Part shown: piece after piece, positions 1 to 11,770 of the stretch | How positions within the stretch are numbered: position 1 is the stretch's first letter | How the letters are laid out: each line of letters opens with the position of its first letter | From: Marisa cornuarietis | Taxonomy: Eukaryota > Mollusca > Gastropoda > Architaenioglossa > Ampullariidae | NCBI GenBank assembly: GCA_004794655.1 | Contig: SMMW01000147.1 | Span: 1,672,001-1,736,000 of the forward strand | Reading direction: 5' to 3' | Length of the DNA stretch: 64,000 nucleotides | The notes under the pieces: model-generated | The model's database searches: none | Told to the model about the DNA's origin: nothing | What the model saw: only the letters and a program-made list of their open reading frames with translations | Translations under genes and position numbers: made by a program

Positions 1-194
1 AAATAAATTCATACACTAATATCATCTCTTTTGTCATTCACACACACACCATACACACACACACACACACTGTCCTGCAATTTAAATGACAGGGAATACC
101 AAAGAGAAGAGAATAATATCAAACTGAAGTGTTCTGCAGATATTGCTGCTTCCTCTTTTCTTCTTCCCTCTTTTTGCAGCCCCCACCACCATCA

Positions 195-268
195 CTTGAC
201 ATGGCCACACATCAAATATGGCCAGTCACTTGAAATTTTTTCAGTCTCACCTCTGCACACAAAAAAAT
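195..268 (+). repeat. Duplicated intron block, copy 1 (partner at 1437-1510)
   Basis: About 70 bases including TGACATGGCCACACATCAAA and the run CACTTGAAATTTTTTCAGTC occur here and again at 1437-1510, just 40 bases upstream of the shared pyruvate kinase exon. The partner has two extra bases and the same downstream CACAC tract. The copy at 195 is not followed by an exon, so the duplication covers the intron only. Confidence 0.8.
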
Positions 269-527
269 CTATGTCAGTAAAAATGAAATTAATTAGTGTG
301 AGCTGCAAAGAAAAATAAAAAAGTTTATATCTTTGCAATAATATCAGCTTGATATCCTTTGTTAAGAAGAAAATTATTACATGTATGCACTTTAAAATGC
401 ATGATTTATTTTATATGCAAAGGTGAAAATGTGACTCTTTCTGCAGTAACCAATGTAAATCAATGCTTAAGGTTTTGTAAGTTGTAGAAAAAATGGCTCA
501 TAAAATGGCACCAGGTTCAGGGAAGCA

Positions 528-622
528 CAATGGCATAGGAAGATGCTTGGCTTTGTGGGGTGGGGGTGAGGCCCAAACTCCATGCTGACAGTGAACAACT
601 TTCACATTCTTGCCTCCTTTAA
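528..622 (+). repeat. Truncated copy of the 23.2 kb inverted-repeat element
   Basis: The sequence GGCATAGGAAGATGCTTGGC, a G-rich stretch, CTCCATGCTGACAGTGAA and TTCACATTCTTGCCT match, in order, the left two thirds of the element at 23228-23391. The right end is missing. Confidence 0.65.
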
Positions 623-1436
623 CACTAACAAGTAACATACTCTTGGCCATTCTTTTTGCTTCGTTGCATTTATAAACATCTTTCCAATGTTGCTATGATT
701 TACTTACCATCCTCTGCTTTGTGACTTCCTCTGCCAAAGCACTGTCAAGTTGCTGCAGCTGAGTAACTTCCTGCAGTGGTAGGATGAAGTCATCTGGAAG
801 GGCCGGTCCACCTGTAGAATCTCAACTGCAGCTAAAGTTTCTTCCAATTTCTTAAATGTTTTCTCAGAAAATGTTCACAACATTTGGATAGTTAGTGCAA
901 TGGATAGCCCTGAAAACAATAACAATTATGTTAATACTGATGTATATTTAAGATAAGTATGGGTACAAAGTAATTAAAGACCATATAAATAAATCTCTTT
1001 ATACGAGCAAAATGTACAAAAAAATGGTACTTCTAATTCTCTCAATATACAAAACAGTTTATATGGAAATCTTACACTCAATAGAAGTCGTCCCTGACAC
1101 CAGTGCTGCAGAGATATAGGTCTAATGGTGGACCCTGAAAAGTAAACCAAAAAATTTCTTAATGTTCATCTATTAAGTGTAGGTACAAAGGGACTAAATC
1201 TGAAAAGTCTCCAATTATACTATCTAGAAATTTATTTAAAATCTTACAGTCAGTAAAAGGTGGTGGTGTACTAAAAGATGTCAGTGCAGTCTGTCTGATG
1301 ATGGCCCCTTTAAAGCCAAAAAATAAAAACCCAACAAAATCTTAATGTTGATATAGTCAAGATAATGTTAGGTACAAGGTGCATAAAACAAGCTAAAAGT
1401 GGTACTTCTAATTCCCTTCAATATTTACTAACTAGA

Positions 1437-1510
1437 ACTGACATGGCCACACATCAAATATGGCCACAGTCACTTGAAATTTTTTCAGTCTCACCTCTGC
1501 ACACACACAA
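1437..1510 (+). repeat. Duplicated intron block, copy 2
   Basis: Near-identical partner of 195-268. It lies just upstream of the acceptor of the pyruvate kinase exon 1552-1670, so it could carry a splicing element or simply be a mobile fragment. Confidence 0.8.
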
Positions 1511-1551
1511 AAAATTTTTGTGAGCAAAAAAAAGTGCCTTGTCTTTTCTAG

Positions 1552-4500
1552 ATCTGCCCACCTGGTCGCTGCATACAAACCTCGCTGTCCTATTCTTGCT
1601 GTCACTCGTGATGGACGAGTTGCTCGTCAGTGCCACTTATACCGTGGTATCTTCCCCATCCACTATGTTGGTAAGTCAGTGTTTGCTTTTTCTTTTTCTC
1701 ATACAGTTTATTTTCATGTCAGGTGGTCAGAGTTTTATTTTTTTATTTTAAACTTTTAAAACTTTTTCTTACAGGGCTTTAAACTTGTGATTCCTTGTCA
1801 GCTTTTATAAAATTGCAGTAAGATGCTGTATGTTTTGTTAACTGGTTTTACAAATGTCTCATAGTGCATTTTGAAGTTTTGTGAAAAGAACAAAAGTTAA
1901 GCATTTAAATAGGACAAAGGTGTACCCTGCTTGAGCTTTTGTTGACTTTGTCATTTTCATATAGTAGAGTTTATGCTACCTTAGGTGTGTGTGATTTGTG
2001 GTGATTTATCCAAACTGAGGTCAAACTCACAGAAAAAGTAGAAATAGGTGTTTATTTATATGTGTCATTCAGTCTACCTTTGTCCTTACTGACAAGTCTT
2101 ATATTTTAGTGTTTACTTTATCCTGTGTTAAAGTAGGTACTGGCACACAAAATTAACTTTTTGTTAAATGAGTAATTTTTTTATGTTCACATGAAAGTAC
2201 AAGAAAATATAAGAAAAACAAAGCAAAAACTGCATCTTTATCTTTATTTTTGGAGATATTTCGGTTTGAAGTTCATGGTTTGGATCACAGCTGTAACTAC
2301 CTATTTTGGACCACGTCTAAAGCTCTCACATAGCATCGTGAAATCTTAGAAGTCCACAAGGACTTTGTATGAGAAGTTACCAACACTGAGTTTCAACTCA
2401 AGTGAGTGAAAATCTAATTTGTGAAAAGACACATACTAGAAAAAAACACATCCAAATTTGGAAAAAAAAAAGTTTTGCACTTGGTCAATTTGCATGAAGA
2501 CACCATATTTCAACTACTCCATTTCAAATACTCATTTACTAAATACACCTAAAACAATTTTTTTTCAAAGTAACCACTATATGGTGTTCTAATTTTGTCT
2601 ACAAACTTGCAAGGTCTCTGTTTTTAGATATGCAGCTTCAAATATTCCAAAATCATCAATTTTTCATGCAGAAAATGAAAAGTTTTAGGGGTAATGAACT
2701 CAAAATAGCTGTAATTTCCAATCTACTGGACAGAATAGGTTCAAATTTGAAACACTGATAAAAAACACATATATCTATTAATATATGTTAATTAATGTTA
2801 ATTACTTTTACATGTGGAGTGGGGGGTAGTGGTTAAAAATGAAGTGTAAGTCTTCTTAGTCAACCCAAACTTTTACTTGATGGTGATGAGAGAAATAACA
2901 CACACAAGTGCAATTCCAGGTAAAAAAAATATGTTAACCCAAAAATTTGTGTGGGTAATACAGTCACCTTCTCCCCCTTTTAATTACAATGGGTGCTGTT
3001 TCTTCTTTCATTTTCTCAAAAAAATACTATTTGGAAAAATGTAAATGTACAAAACCAAAAAATTTCCAAAAACTCAGGCCCCACATGGGACATAAAAAAC
3101 TTTTAACTGCATATTTAATTTTGTAATTTTGATATTTTTGGTGAAGGTCATGTTGCTCATCCACTCCCCATATATGAGCATTTTTCTACGTTGTCTTTAT
3201 CAGGCTCTGAAGGCCAAGTGTATGTATTTTCTAAAGCAATTTTCATCAAAAATGTGATAATTGCTTCATATTCATTCCTTATGTCACAAACAGTTCCAAT
3301 GTGGAACGTGTCATTCTGTCCAGGTTTTATACATGTAAACTGGGGATCTGATCCTGAAGCAGATTCAGCCACAGTTGCCCGAAGACTGGCAGAAATGTCA
3401 CAAAATAGATCACATTTAACACAAGCATTTGTCAGATTAGTGTTCAAATGAATATTCACCTAAGTACTTTTGTATATTTGTGTCAGTCTGTCACCAATCT
3501 TTGCTGACTTAATTCAATATGTATACATCAATATCTTTACTGAAGCTTGTGAATGCGAGCACAAATACCGACCCACCCATCAAAATGCTTTCCATCAGTG
3601 GAAAGGCATGTGTGCTGGTACCTAGTTATGTCAAGCCGTTCAACTGACTTGAAACAGGGTCGAAAGGCAGTATCAGAACAAAAGTTGGAAGTGTTTGGTT
3701 GATATGAAAATAGTGAATTAACAGTCAGCATAAAGAAAAAAACTTGGTATGAATAATAGCGCTGAAAAGTCAAATCAGGCAGAAATTTGCAAACTGTTAC
3801 TATTATAACTTGTAAGAAGACTTTTCACTTGATACAAAATTTTGAATTGAGTGTGGTCCTTCATGAATGCATCCTGCACGTAAATTGTGAGGCCTCTGTA
3901 CCACTGTTACTGTGGTCATTATGTTATGGTATTTTTTATTACTATTTTTGTTTTGTGTAAAGTGCCCAAACAGCCATCATATTTTTCCTTTTTTCTTTGT
4001 AAATAAAGTTCTGATCTCTGAAGTTAAGCTTGCTGGCTTGGTGTAAAACACCAGTTCCACCTCTGAAGTTTAGCAATATTGAATAGAATCATTGCTCTGC
4101 CATGTTAGATCCAAAATAGGAAGAGGTACGTCCCTCCTCCCAGTATTTCCTTCTTCTAATCTTGCCCCACTGTACATACTGAGAGAATATGTCAAAAGGT
4201 GTGTGGAGTGTAAAATGTTCAGTCCTGTATGTCAATGTATTGAATCTTGTGAATAAAATCTTGAAAACGGGGAGAGAAAAAAAAGAAAATTGTATAGAAG
4301 CCAAAGTCTAGTGAACTGTAATGCTGTGCCTGTGTGGTACCTGGAAGGTGATCCTTTAATCATTTTTTTTTGGAGGGGGGGCCTTTAAGTTCTATTGTTC
4401 GGGAGCATTTGTTTATCTTTAAAGGATTAGGGGGTGGGGGGCAAATTTCACAAATCTCAAATCAACATGTATATCAAATAGCTACAGACCAGATAAACGC

Positions 4501-7500
4501 ACTCAATAACATAGTTTAATAAATATACCTCTACCAACAATCATAAAGTGTCATGTGACTCTCTACCCTCCAATCATCCTACTTCTATAAACAACAGTTT
4601 CTTCTCTAAGTCCATTTAACTTCAAATTTCCAAACCACACAGTCTCTCACGAGAGAACCGTTACAGGTAATGCTAATGTCCCAGCTCAGTATCCCAATAT
4701 AAACAGAATGACAAAAAACGCACTTAACTTTCAACAAAGTCCGTGTCTGAATACTTTCCCACATATATAGACCTTCCTAGAATAACCTCACTTGAAAACT
4801 ATTCTGTAGGACTGGAGCTGTCTGTGTGAACTCGCAGTTAGATGACGGTAAAAGAGAAGAAAAAAGAAAATTGTATAGAATCCCAAAGTCTAGTGAACTG
4901 TAATGATGTGCCTGTGTTGCATGTGGAAGGTGGTCCTTTAATGTTTTTGCCTGACCTAATAAATTATGTTTCTATCTTGATGAGCAGAAGTGTTTTTTCA
5001 GGCAAAACATGGCCAAGTCTTATACAACTTTCTGCTTTCAGTGTCATTGTGCTAACTACTATGCTGATGTCTTTTCCCAATTTAAGTGTACATATAGTGC
5101 TTGAAAACATTTTGCACCAATATTTTATGTATATTAATACAGATTGTTAGATTTGCATAGTTTCTGTAATTTCTGTCTTCATATCACTGATGCTTTTTTT
5201 CATTTTTGTCTGTTTGCCCTTACCACAACGTCCTACTTCCATTTCTGCCATCATGGCATTACATTTCTATTCTTTTTCTGTTCCTTTTATTTTTGTGACA
5301 TCTGCATTTTAAAAACTATTGATGTCTACTTTATTATTTTTTTATTATAAATCTTTGTGGTTGGAATTTTGGATGTTTGTATTGCAATTTAATTAATGTT
5401 TACCTTTAATTTGTGTTGTGCATACTTGTGGTTGTTGGGATGGTGGAGAATGGGATTGATGTTATAAATGCATGCTGTATATCATTTATTTTGATAATTT
5501 GGTAATTGTTGTGTCTTGGTTAACTTGCAACTGCATGACAAACATTTCGATGACCTTAAACTGCATGACAATGATGGGAATTGTTTACATTTTAAAAAAT
5601 GCCTGCTTGGCATGGGCATGCTCAAAATGCAACCTGTGGCACTTTAAAATGCTTTCACTTCCTATTCTTTACCCCCAAAAATCTTGATTTTTATATTCCT
5701 GTAACAAAAAACCTGAATCGGAATCCCCTGTTATCACCCTTCCCTCTGTCTCAACACCCAAATGGCATCAGCTACTCCACTGGACAACTGGGCAGATGAC
5801 ATTGATCGCCGTATCAACCAGGCCATTGCCTTCGGCAGAGACAAGGTCATGATCAAGGCAAAAGACCCAGTTATAATACTGACAGGGTCAGATGTGGGCT
5901 CTGGAAATACTAACACCTTGCGCATTGCAGCCATGACAGATGGTGACCACTTGTCCGTCATGTCGCCACCTCAGTGCTCAGGTTTTCAAGATTGATTTGT
6001 GTACAGCAAAAGGAACAGTTTCAATTTTTGGTGGCAAACATTCCAGTGCGGCATCTGGCTGGTCCAGGTTGTGTGATTGACAGCTGGATGCAAGACAGAG
6101 AGCTTTAGAGGGCATGGATATGACAGTCTTTCTAAGGATTTTACTTGCAAAATATTTTTTTCAATTGATGTAATTTAATGGCATTTCTTTGAAAAAAAAC
6201 CACCTTTTTTTCCTGTCTTGTGTTCATGTTTCACATTATACCCTATGATACTTTCAGAAAGCCTTGATGTAAAGAGAAAGTTGCTTGGTTGCAGGCTTGT
6301 GTGTGTCAACATCCATAGCTTGAAAATGTGTAGAGAGTGTTGGACATGTATTTTATGTTGAAATGATATTTTCAAAATGGGCTTGTCATTCTGGCAACAT
6401 TTTAGGTTACGTTATTAGTATAGGCTCTGTTATCACATTAAATTTATTGCACACTCTTAGGGAACAACTAATGGTACTATGCCTAAAGGGACTAGGCTGA
6501 AATTGTCATTTTTAGAAAGTGATCTACTTAAAGGCTGATCAATCCAGTAAATTCTGTCCGGCATACTGCAGCCTATGTCTGATATTTGTTTTAACAACCG
6601 GTACCTATACAGCCTGTTGCACCCATGACAGATACATTGCAGTTTACACTGAAGTTATCAGCCTGATGAGACTGCATATCACAAACATGACATAAATTCA
6701 GTTTGGAGCTCTTAAGATGGTGCATTTGCTACACTTGCAGATGAGTTGAACCCTCAAACAGATGCTGTAACTGTGGTTGATGTAAAGCATTTTATGATAT
6801 ATTACAGCTGATTTGCAGTCAGGTGCAAGTGGATTATGAACAGTAGTCATGGTCACAATATCTTGTTGCTGACATAAAGTGGACTAAAGTGTATTCAGAT
6901 TTTGTGATAATTCTGTATTTTGGTATGTGTCTGTGTCTTTGTTGCCTGTATGGTTACTATTCCCTGTGTATGTGCATGCATGTGTTAAGCGTGTGTTGTA
7001 AGAGAAAGAGGGAGCGATGATGTTTTAAGTCTACTTGGACATATTTGGTTTCTCTATGTTGAAGATCTGTTTGGTTTCTTATTTGGTCATGTCAGTCATG
7101 GTGCACAAGGTTTCTACAACATTTGACTGGTGATTTGTTTTGCTGTTGTTTTACAGTCATTCAGCTTTTAAGGGATACGTGTATACAAAATGAAACTGAA
7201 CCATGCTTGAAAATCATGAAAAAATTATTCAAAGCTTTTATGAATGTCTCTTGGATTAAGTTTTTTGATTCATAGTCTTCTGAACTGTAGAGCCAGTGGA
7301 TGTCTTGGCATATGTTAATAGTAGATACTTTATTTCAAAAGTTTTAAAAAATGTACCTGATATTATGTTCTCTTTTAGTGCTGTGCATATTCAGCAGTGT
7401 TAACTTTTTACTAATGTCTGTTTTTCTTTTGTTTTGTTTTGGTTTGGTTTGGGTTTTGTTTGTTTTTTTTTTTGCTTTGTTTTGTTTTAGTTTGGCAAAA

Positions 7501-10500
7501 GTAAGAAAAGCTGTTCAATGCCACCATGTCGGTATTAAAGAGAAAGCTCTGATGTTATGGATCTGTACAGAAAGAAAGAGTGGTGGTCAACTTTTCATTT
7601 GAATGCTAATTGGAATTATAAAATAATCAGAACCTAAGGCCAATCATTAGTGATTACAAATAAACTGCCATAGTGATTGGCCAAAGTAAACGTACAACCA
7701 TTAGTTGAAAGTAAATAAAAATTGTCAAAAAAGTGTTTATTCAGCATGGTATCAGAGGTAATTCTAGGCTGCGGTCTTGCAGGATTCCCACAAAATTTTG
7801 CTGAGAAGGGCATAGTTTGAAATTCAGCACGACCATGCGCATGCAAAAATACTGTGGCTGGTTTGCAAATTTAGGAAGACAAAAGATGATTTATTGATAA
7901 AAGAGAAAATATCTATGTGATTAATGTTCAGTGTTTTGTGATTAATAAAGTGTTTTGTTGTTTTCTGTTGAATGCCAAATATTTATTAGAAAAAGCAGTG
8001 AAAATGTGTTCATTTCAAGGGTCCCGTTTTTTCATTTGAAGGGTCCCTTTTTTTTCAATTGAGAGAGCTCCTAGGCCCCTCATTTTGAAATCCTAGAATT
8101 ACCTCAGTAATATGGATCTATGCCCATTCTAGGCTTGTTCAAAAGGTGGTTTCTTCTAACATGCTGATTAAACTTAGGCCTTAGAAATAACCCCAAATGA
8201 GAGCTAGCCTAGAGTTCATAACAGCATTATTTATCTATTTAGCCACTGCAGAAGAAAACTTGCTGATTTCAGAAGTTAGAAAGGTAGACCTGTTGAAGGT
8301 CAGCCTCATGTTTGAACCTTGAATTTTGGGCTTTTTTTCTTGCTAAGTATTTTGAAAGTTTCCCAAAAGTTACAATCACTAAAACTTCTCGCAAAAGTTG
8401 GAATTTAGCCAGGTTATGATAGGGATAATTTTTGAAAATAAAAGTTAATTGATCAAGCTTCAGAATTGTCTGGCAAGCGAGATTTTTCGTCAAAACTATT
8501 AAATTTTCAGCCTCCAATTAAAATTAATTAAAATCTGTGCCAACCAAAAGTTGTATTATGCCAAAAAGAAACCTAAATCATTTTCTTTGAGCATCTTGAA
8601 AAACTGCTGCAACAATTCATGTGTGAATTCTGCCTGAAAACACACCACTTTCAAGCCCTGTTAGTCAGCTGGTGAGGACCTTTTTAGTTTTGGATATGGG
8701 GTGATCAGAATGTTGTCCCTTGTATGTATGACTTTTAAAGTATTTTAAAAAGAGGTGATTATTATCAAAGATGATGGCTACGACAATAAGTAGATAAGTG
8801 GAGATGAAACGGGGCATCACAAGTGGAATGGTGATGAAGTATAGTCTCCTATGCAGTAGAGGCCTGCTTGTATAGTATGTCGTCTGAAGGACAGAACTGG
8901 GTATGGTAGGAAGTGCAATGCAGAGATTTTCTCTCTTAATAAATCATATTGTAAGGCTACAGAATGTGTGGTAATGGTGGCTTGATTACATAGCTACAGA
9001 CTACATCCTCGCTACTACATCCATCAAAGAAAGTAGTGCCAGCATTTAACGCAGCTTACACAAAAACTATTTTCTTACTTGATCATAACAGTGGTACACT
9101 GGTTAGTTTGATAATGTCCACGATGAATTGTGAATTGTAAGTTTCAACCATTTCACCTAAATTTGAGAAAACATTGAACCATTTTTTTATAGGTAGTTTT
9201 GATGATGCTACTATTAATGATGTCTGTATTCATTGCTATCTTTTTGATCTTTTCATGCTTGTAAGATTGCCAGCGTATTCTGCTGTGGTTGTCTTTATTG
9301 TTTAATTAGCTTAGTTATATTATTCGTTGCACTTGGATCATTACACTTGGTAATAATAAACCAGTTACACTTTGTACTGAACGTGGGAATGTTTCAAAAA
9401 CATCAGTAAGTATGAGTGATTGTAGAGAATTTCAGGTTAATTTATAAAATCTTTGGCTATGCATTATAATTTTCTTTTTAACCCGTTGAAGTTATAATTT
9501 TTTGTGAATGGTTATGTGATGTTTCATTTTAAGTTTTAAAAATAAGATTCTACTTTTGCATTAGTTGGCAGAACATTCCTGTAATTTACTTCATTTTTCA
9601 AAAAAAAAACATTTTTTGTTGTTCAATAGAATAATTAAGTAAATTATTCCTGCCATTCTGCGTGAATATAACTTGCCTTGGGAAACAGGCAGGTGTCATT
9701 GTTTGTTCCAAGCTGTTTTGTTTATTTGTTTATTGGTGTATTTGCATGAATTCTTTTCTGACAAAAAGGTGTTTGGTATTTGAAATATATCTATTGAAGG
9801 GAAAAAAATCTTTGATTATCAAATATTTTACGATATAATCAATTCTATTAGTAAACAAGCAAATGAGAACTAAGTTGTTAAATAAAATGTGTCATATTTG
9901 GGAATGTTCAGAAATTTATTTCTAAGTTATCAGGTTTAGGTTTCTGGATGAAAAATTTGCTTTTCGATCTTGTGGACCAATTATAATTTAGATCATCATA
10001 AAATCATTAATAAGACTTTTTATGGGCTTTTACTTTGCATATATATGATCAAAAAGAACATTTTCAAAAGTCTTAGATTTCTGTAAACTTGTAGTGTCCC
10101 CTGTAAAAACTGAACATAGCTTTAACTAAGGTGAAATCTGATTAAGCTTTTTTGGAGATGCATAGTTAGCTATAATGTAAAAGTTAATTTTTTTCTGGTG
10201 CCTTCTTCACCATGTCACACTATTGTTAAAGATGCCTGACATTTGTTGTCAACAGATCCCAAACTAAATGAGTGGACAGCTGATGTGGATCGCCGTATAT
10301 GGAAAGCTGTGCATGCAGCCATGTCACGTGGCTTTGTGCAGGCTGGGGACCCTGTGGTGGTGTTGACTGGGTGGAAACCAGGGTCTGGTGCCACCAACAC
10401 TATGCGAATTATCACAGCCACAGACATGCGAGACAAGGACCTTCTGCCACCAATCACAGGCATCAGCTCCGTTCCCAGCTTTGCCCAGATGGGTGCTGGG

Positions 10501-10563
10501 GAACCAGAGAGGCTGCCTTCTGTTGGCTCTACCACCTCAGCTGATGAAGTCAAGTTCTTTTAG
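1552..10563 (+). CDS. PK: Pyruvate kinase, 3' part of gene (C-terminal domain exons)
   Basis: Pyruvate kinase makes pyruvate and ATP from phosphoenolpyruvate and ADP in the last step of glycolysis, in the cytosol. Only the end of the C-terminal (allosteric) domain is in this window; upstream exons lie to the left. Exon 1552-1670 follows a TTTTCTAG acceptor and ends at GTAAGT. It encodes 39 whole codons including PILAVTRDGRVARQCHLYRG and FPIHYV, matching the family motif AVTR...ARQ.HLYRGIFP. It ends in phase 1 with a single G. Two downstream exons, 5772-5995 and 10256-10563, both start with the two bases needed to finish that codon, and both encode the final beta-alpha-beta segment (D-D/V-DRRI ... 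VILTG/VVLTG ... GSG.TNT.RI). They are therefore alternative terminal exons, listed separately. Introns are 4.1 and 8.6 kb. Family identity is near certain; isoform use is inferred. Confidence 0.93.
4266..4358 (+). repeat. Duplicated block in pyruvate kinase intron, copy 1
   Basis: The segment around AAAATTGTATAGAA, CAAAGTCTAGTGAACTGTAA and GATCCTTTAAT recurs at 4856-4946 in the same orientation with a few substitutions. The two copies are about 590 bases apart, upstream of alternative exon A. Confidence 0.75.
4856..4946 (+). repeat. Duplicated block in pyruvate kinase intron, copy 2
   Basis: Partner of 4266-4358, same orientation, differing at a handful of positions. It is not recognised as a known element. 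Confidence 0.75.
5772..5995 (+). CDS. PK: Pyruvate kinase alternative terminal exon A (altered activation loop)
   Basis: The exon follows the acceptor GCATCAG after a pyrimidine-rich tract. It opens in phase 1: G from the shared exon plus CT gives Ala, then TPLDNWADDIDRRINQA. It ends at TGA 5993-5995, giving 74 codons after the split one. The usual family loop LTGWxPGSG is here LTGSDVGSG, so the Trp and the following basic residue that normally line the fructose-1,6-bisphosphate pocket are missing, while the TNTLRI strand is kept. The tail after the core is short (about 23 residues). A polyadenylation signal AATAAA at 7944-7949 is followed by a GT-rich stretch and could end this transcript. 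The frame is intact and conserved, which argues against a dead copy. Its use in mRNA is inferred. Confidence 0.85.
10256..10563 (+). CDS. PK: Pyruvate kinase terminal exon B (canonical activation loop)
   Basis: The acceptor TTGTCAACAG is followed by AT, which completes a GAT codon with the G of the shared exon (phase 1). The protein then reads DPKLNEWTADVDRRIWKA, ending at TAG 10561-10563. It carries the canonical LTGWKPGSG loop and TNTMRII strand. Most animal pyruvate kinases end a few residues after this strand; here about 55 more residues follow (ATDMRDKDLLPPITG ... TSADEVKFF), rich in Pro, Ser and Gly and probably disordered. This is the terminal exon expected to keep fructose-1,6-bisphosphate activation. 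A signal ATTAAA lies at 10955 and AATAAA at 11761. Confidence 0.93.
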
Positions 10564-11770
10564 CCACCAGAACAAGATTGGATTATATCTGGTCAGCCTA
10601 TATTAGAATTATTTTGCTGCAGAAGACATTTGAAAGCTCTTTGAAGGCGTTAATGAAAGTTTGTGTGTATTTAAATCTGTTGTATGTTTTGGTTCCCTGA
10701 TATGTGGTTACTTTTAAGACTGATTCCCATACAGCATAAGCAAAGACCAATGTCTGCATCCGTTATCTTGTTAACATTTCCACCTTGGTTTCCCTGGCTT
10801 CTGTTGCTTCTTGTATGTAATATTTTATTGTCCAGCACTTTCAGGTGGTTTGTGCTTGATTGCAATGAGCATGTTGCGAACAAGTGACCAGTCAGGGCTA
10901 CAGGGATGTGATTATATTGTTGTAGCTGTCAGGTGTGTATTTTGCTAGCGTCTTATTAAAGAAGGTGCTTGACAATCTACTTGAAAACCCCTTATTGAAA
11001 CAACTGTGATAACTGAAAGAGCATGCTTGAAAATGGAATGCTAACTTTCCTAAGAGAGAGAGTTGTAGTTTTCTGTGTCCAGCTTACATTTGCACACTGT
11101 TCATTGTTGTTAACTTATGTCATGCCACTTGAGTGTAATAATAAGTGTGTTTTGAGATGCAGTTTGCCTTGCTGTCATTTCATATGCATATACTGTAGAA
11201 GTTCACTTGAAGCATTAAAGAGATTTGTTTTTGTGTATGCAGATTTTTTGTGCATACTGATGGCTACAGTTGTTAAGCCACTGACCATATCACAGCAGTA
11301 AATGCAGTCACAAGGTTCTGTTACACATGGCTGCCAGCTGTGTGTCAGGAGTTACTTAGCATGTCATGGAGCATGCTCATCTTTCTCATTGTTATTCAGA
11401 TGGTGCAGTGTCACATCAACATGATGCATTCTTGCAGGTGTGCTGTACTCAGATATTGCTTGAAAGCATGAGTAACTTTCATCCTCATATGCAATGACAC
11501 CTCTCTCCTCTTGCTACAAACATTGTACTTCAGTTATTTTGAGTATTTTTGTGTGGTGTGTGTTTGCTGCATAGAAGAGGACATACAGGAAGGGAAGTGT
11601 AATTGTTTACTTCCCAAAAAACATTACAATGGAAGGATTCAACAGGAACTGAACTTGTCTTCAGAAGATCTTATTAACTCTCTTGGTTTGAAAGTTCAAC
11701 TTTTCTCTTTTCCAAAAATGTATAGGTTTCTTGGTCTAATGTTTATCTCAGAGCAGCAATAATAAAAAAA
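10564..11770 (+). other. Probable 3' UTR of pyruvate kinase, exon B transcript
   Basis: AT-rich non-coding sequence after the exon B stop, with possible polyadenylation signals ATTAAA (10955-10960) and AATAAA (11761-11766, followed by an A run). The exact cleavage site cannot be told from sequence. Confidence 0.45.

Noticed and set aside
3157..3773. Two minus-strand ORFs (100 and 78 codons) in the pyruvate kinase intron
   Set aside because: Slightly Cys-rich and protein-like (CSDTAFRPCFKSVERLD), so a decayed gene is possible, but I could match neither to a family.
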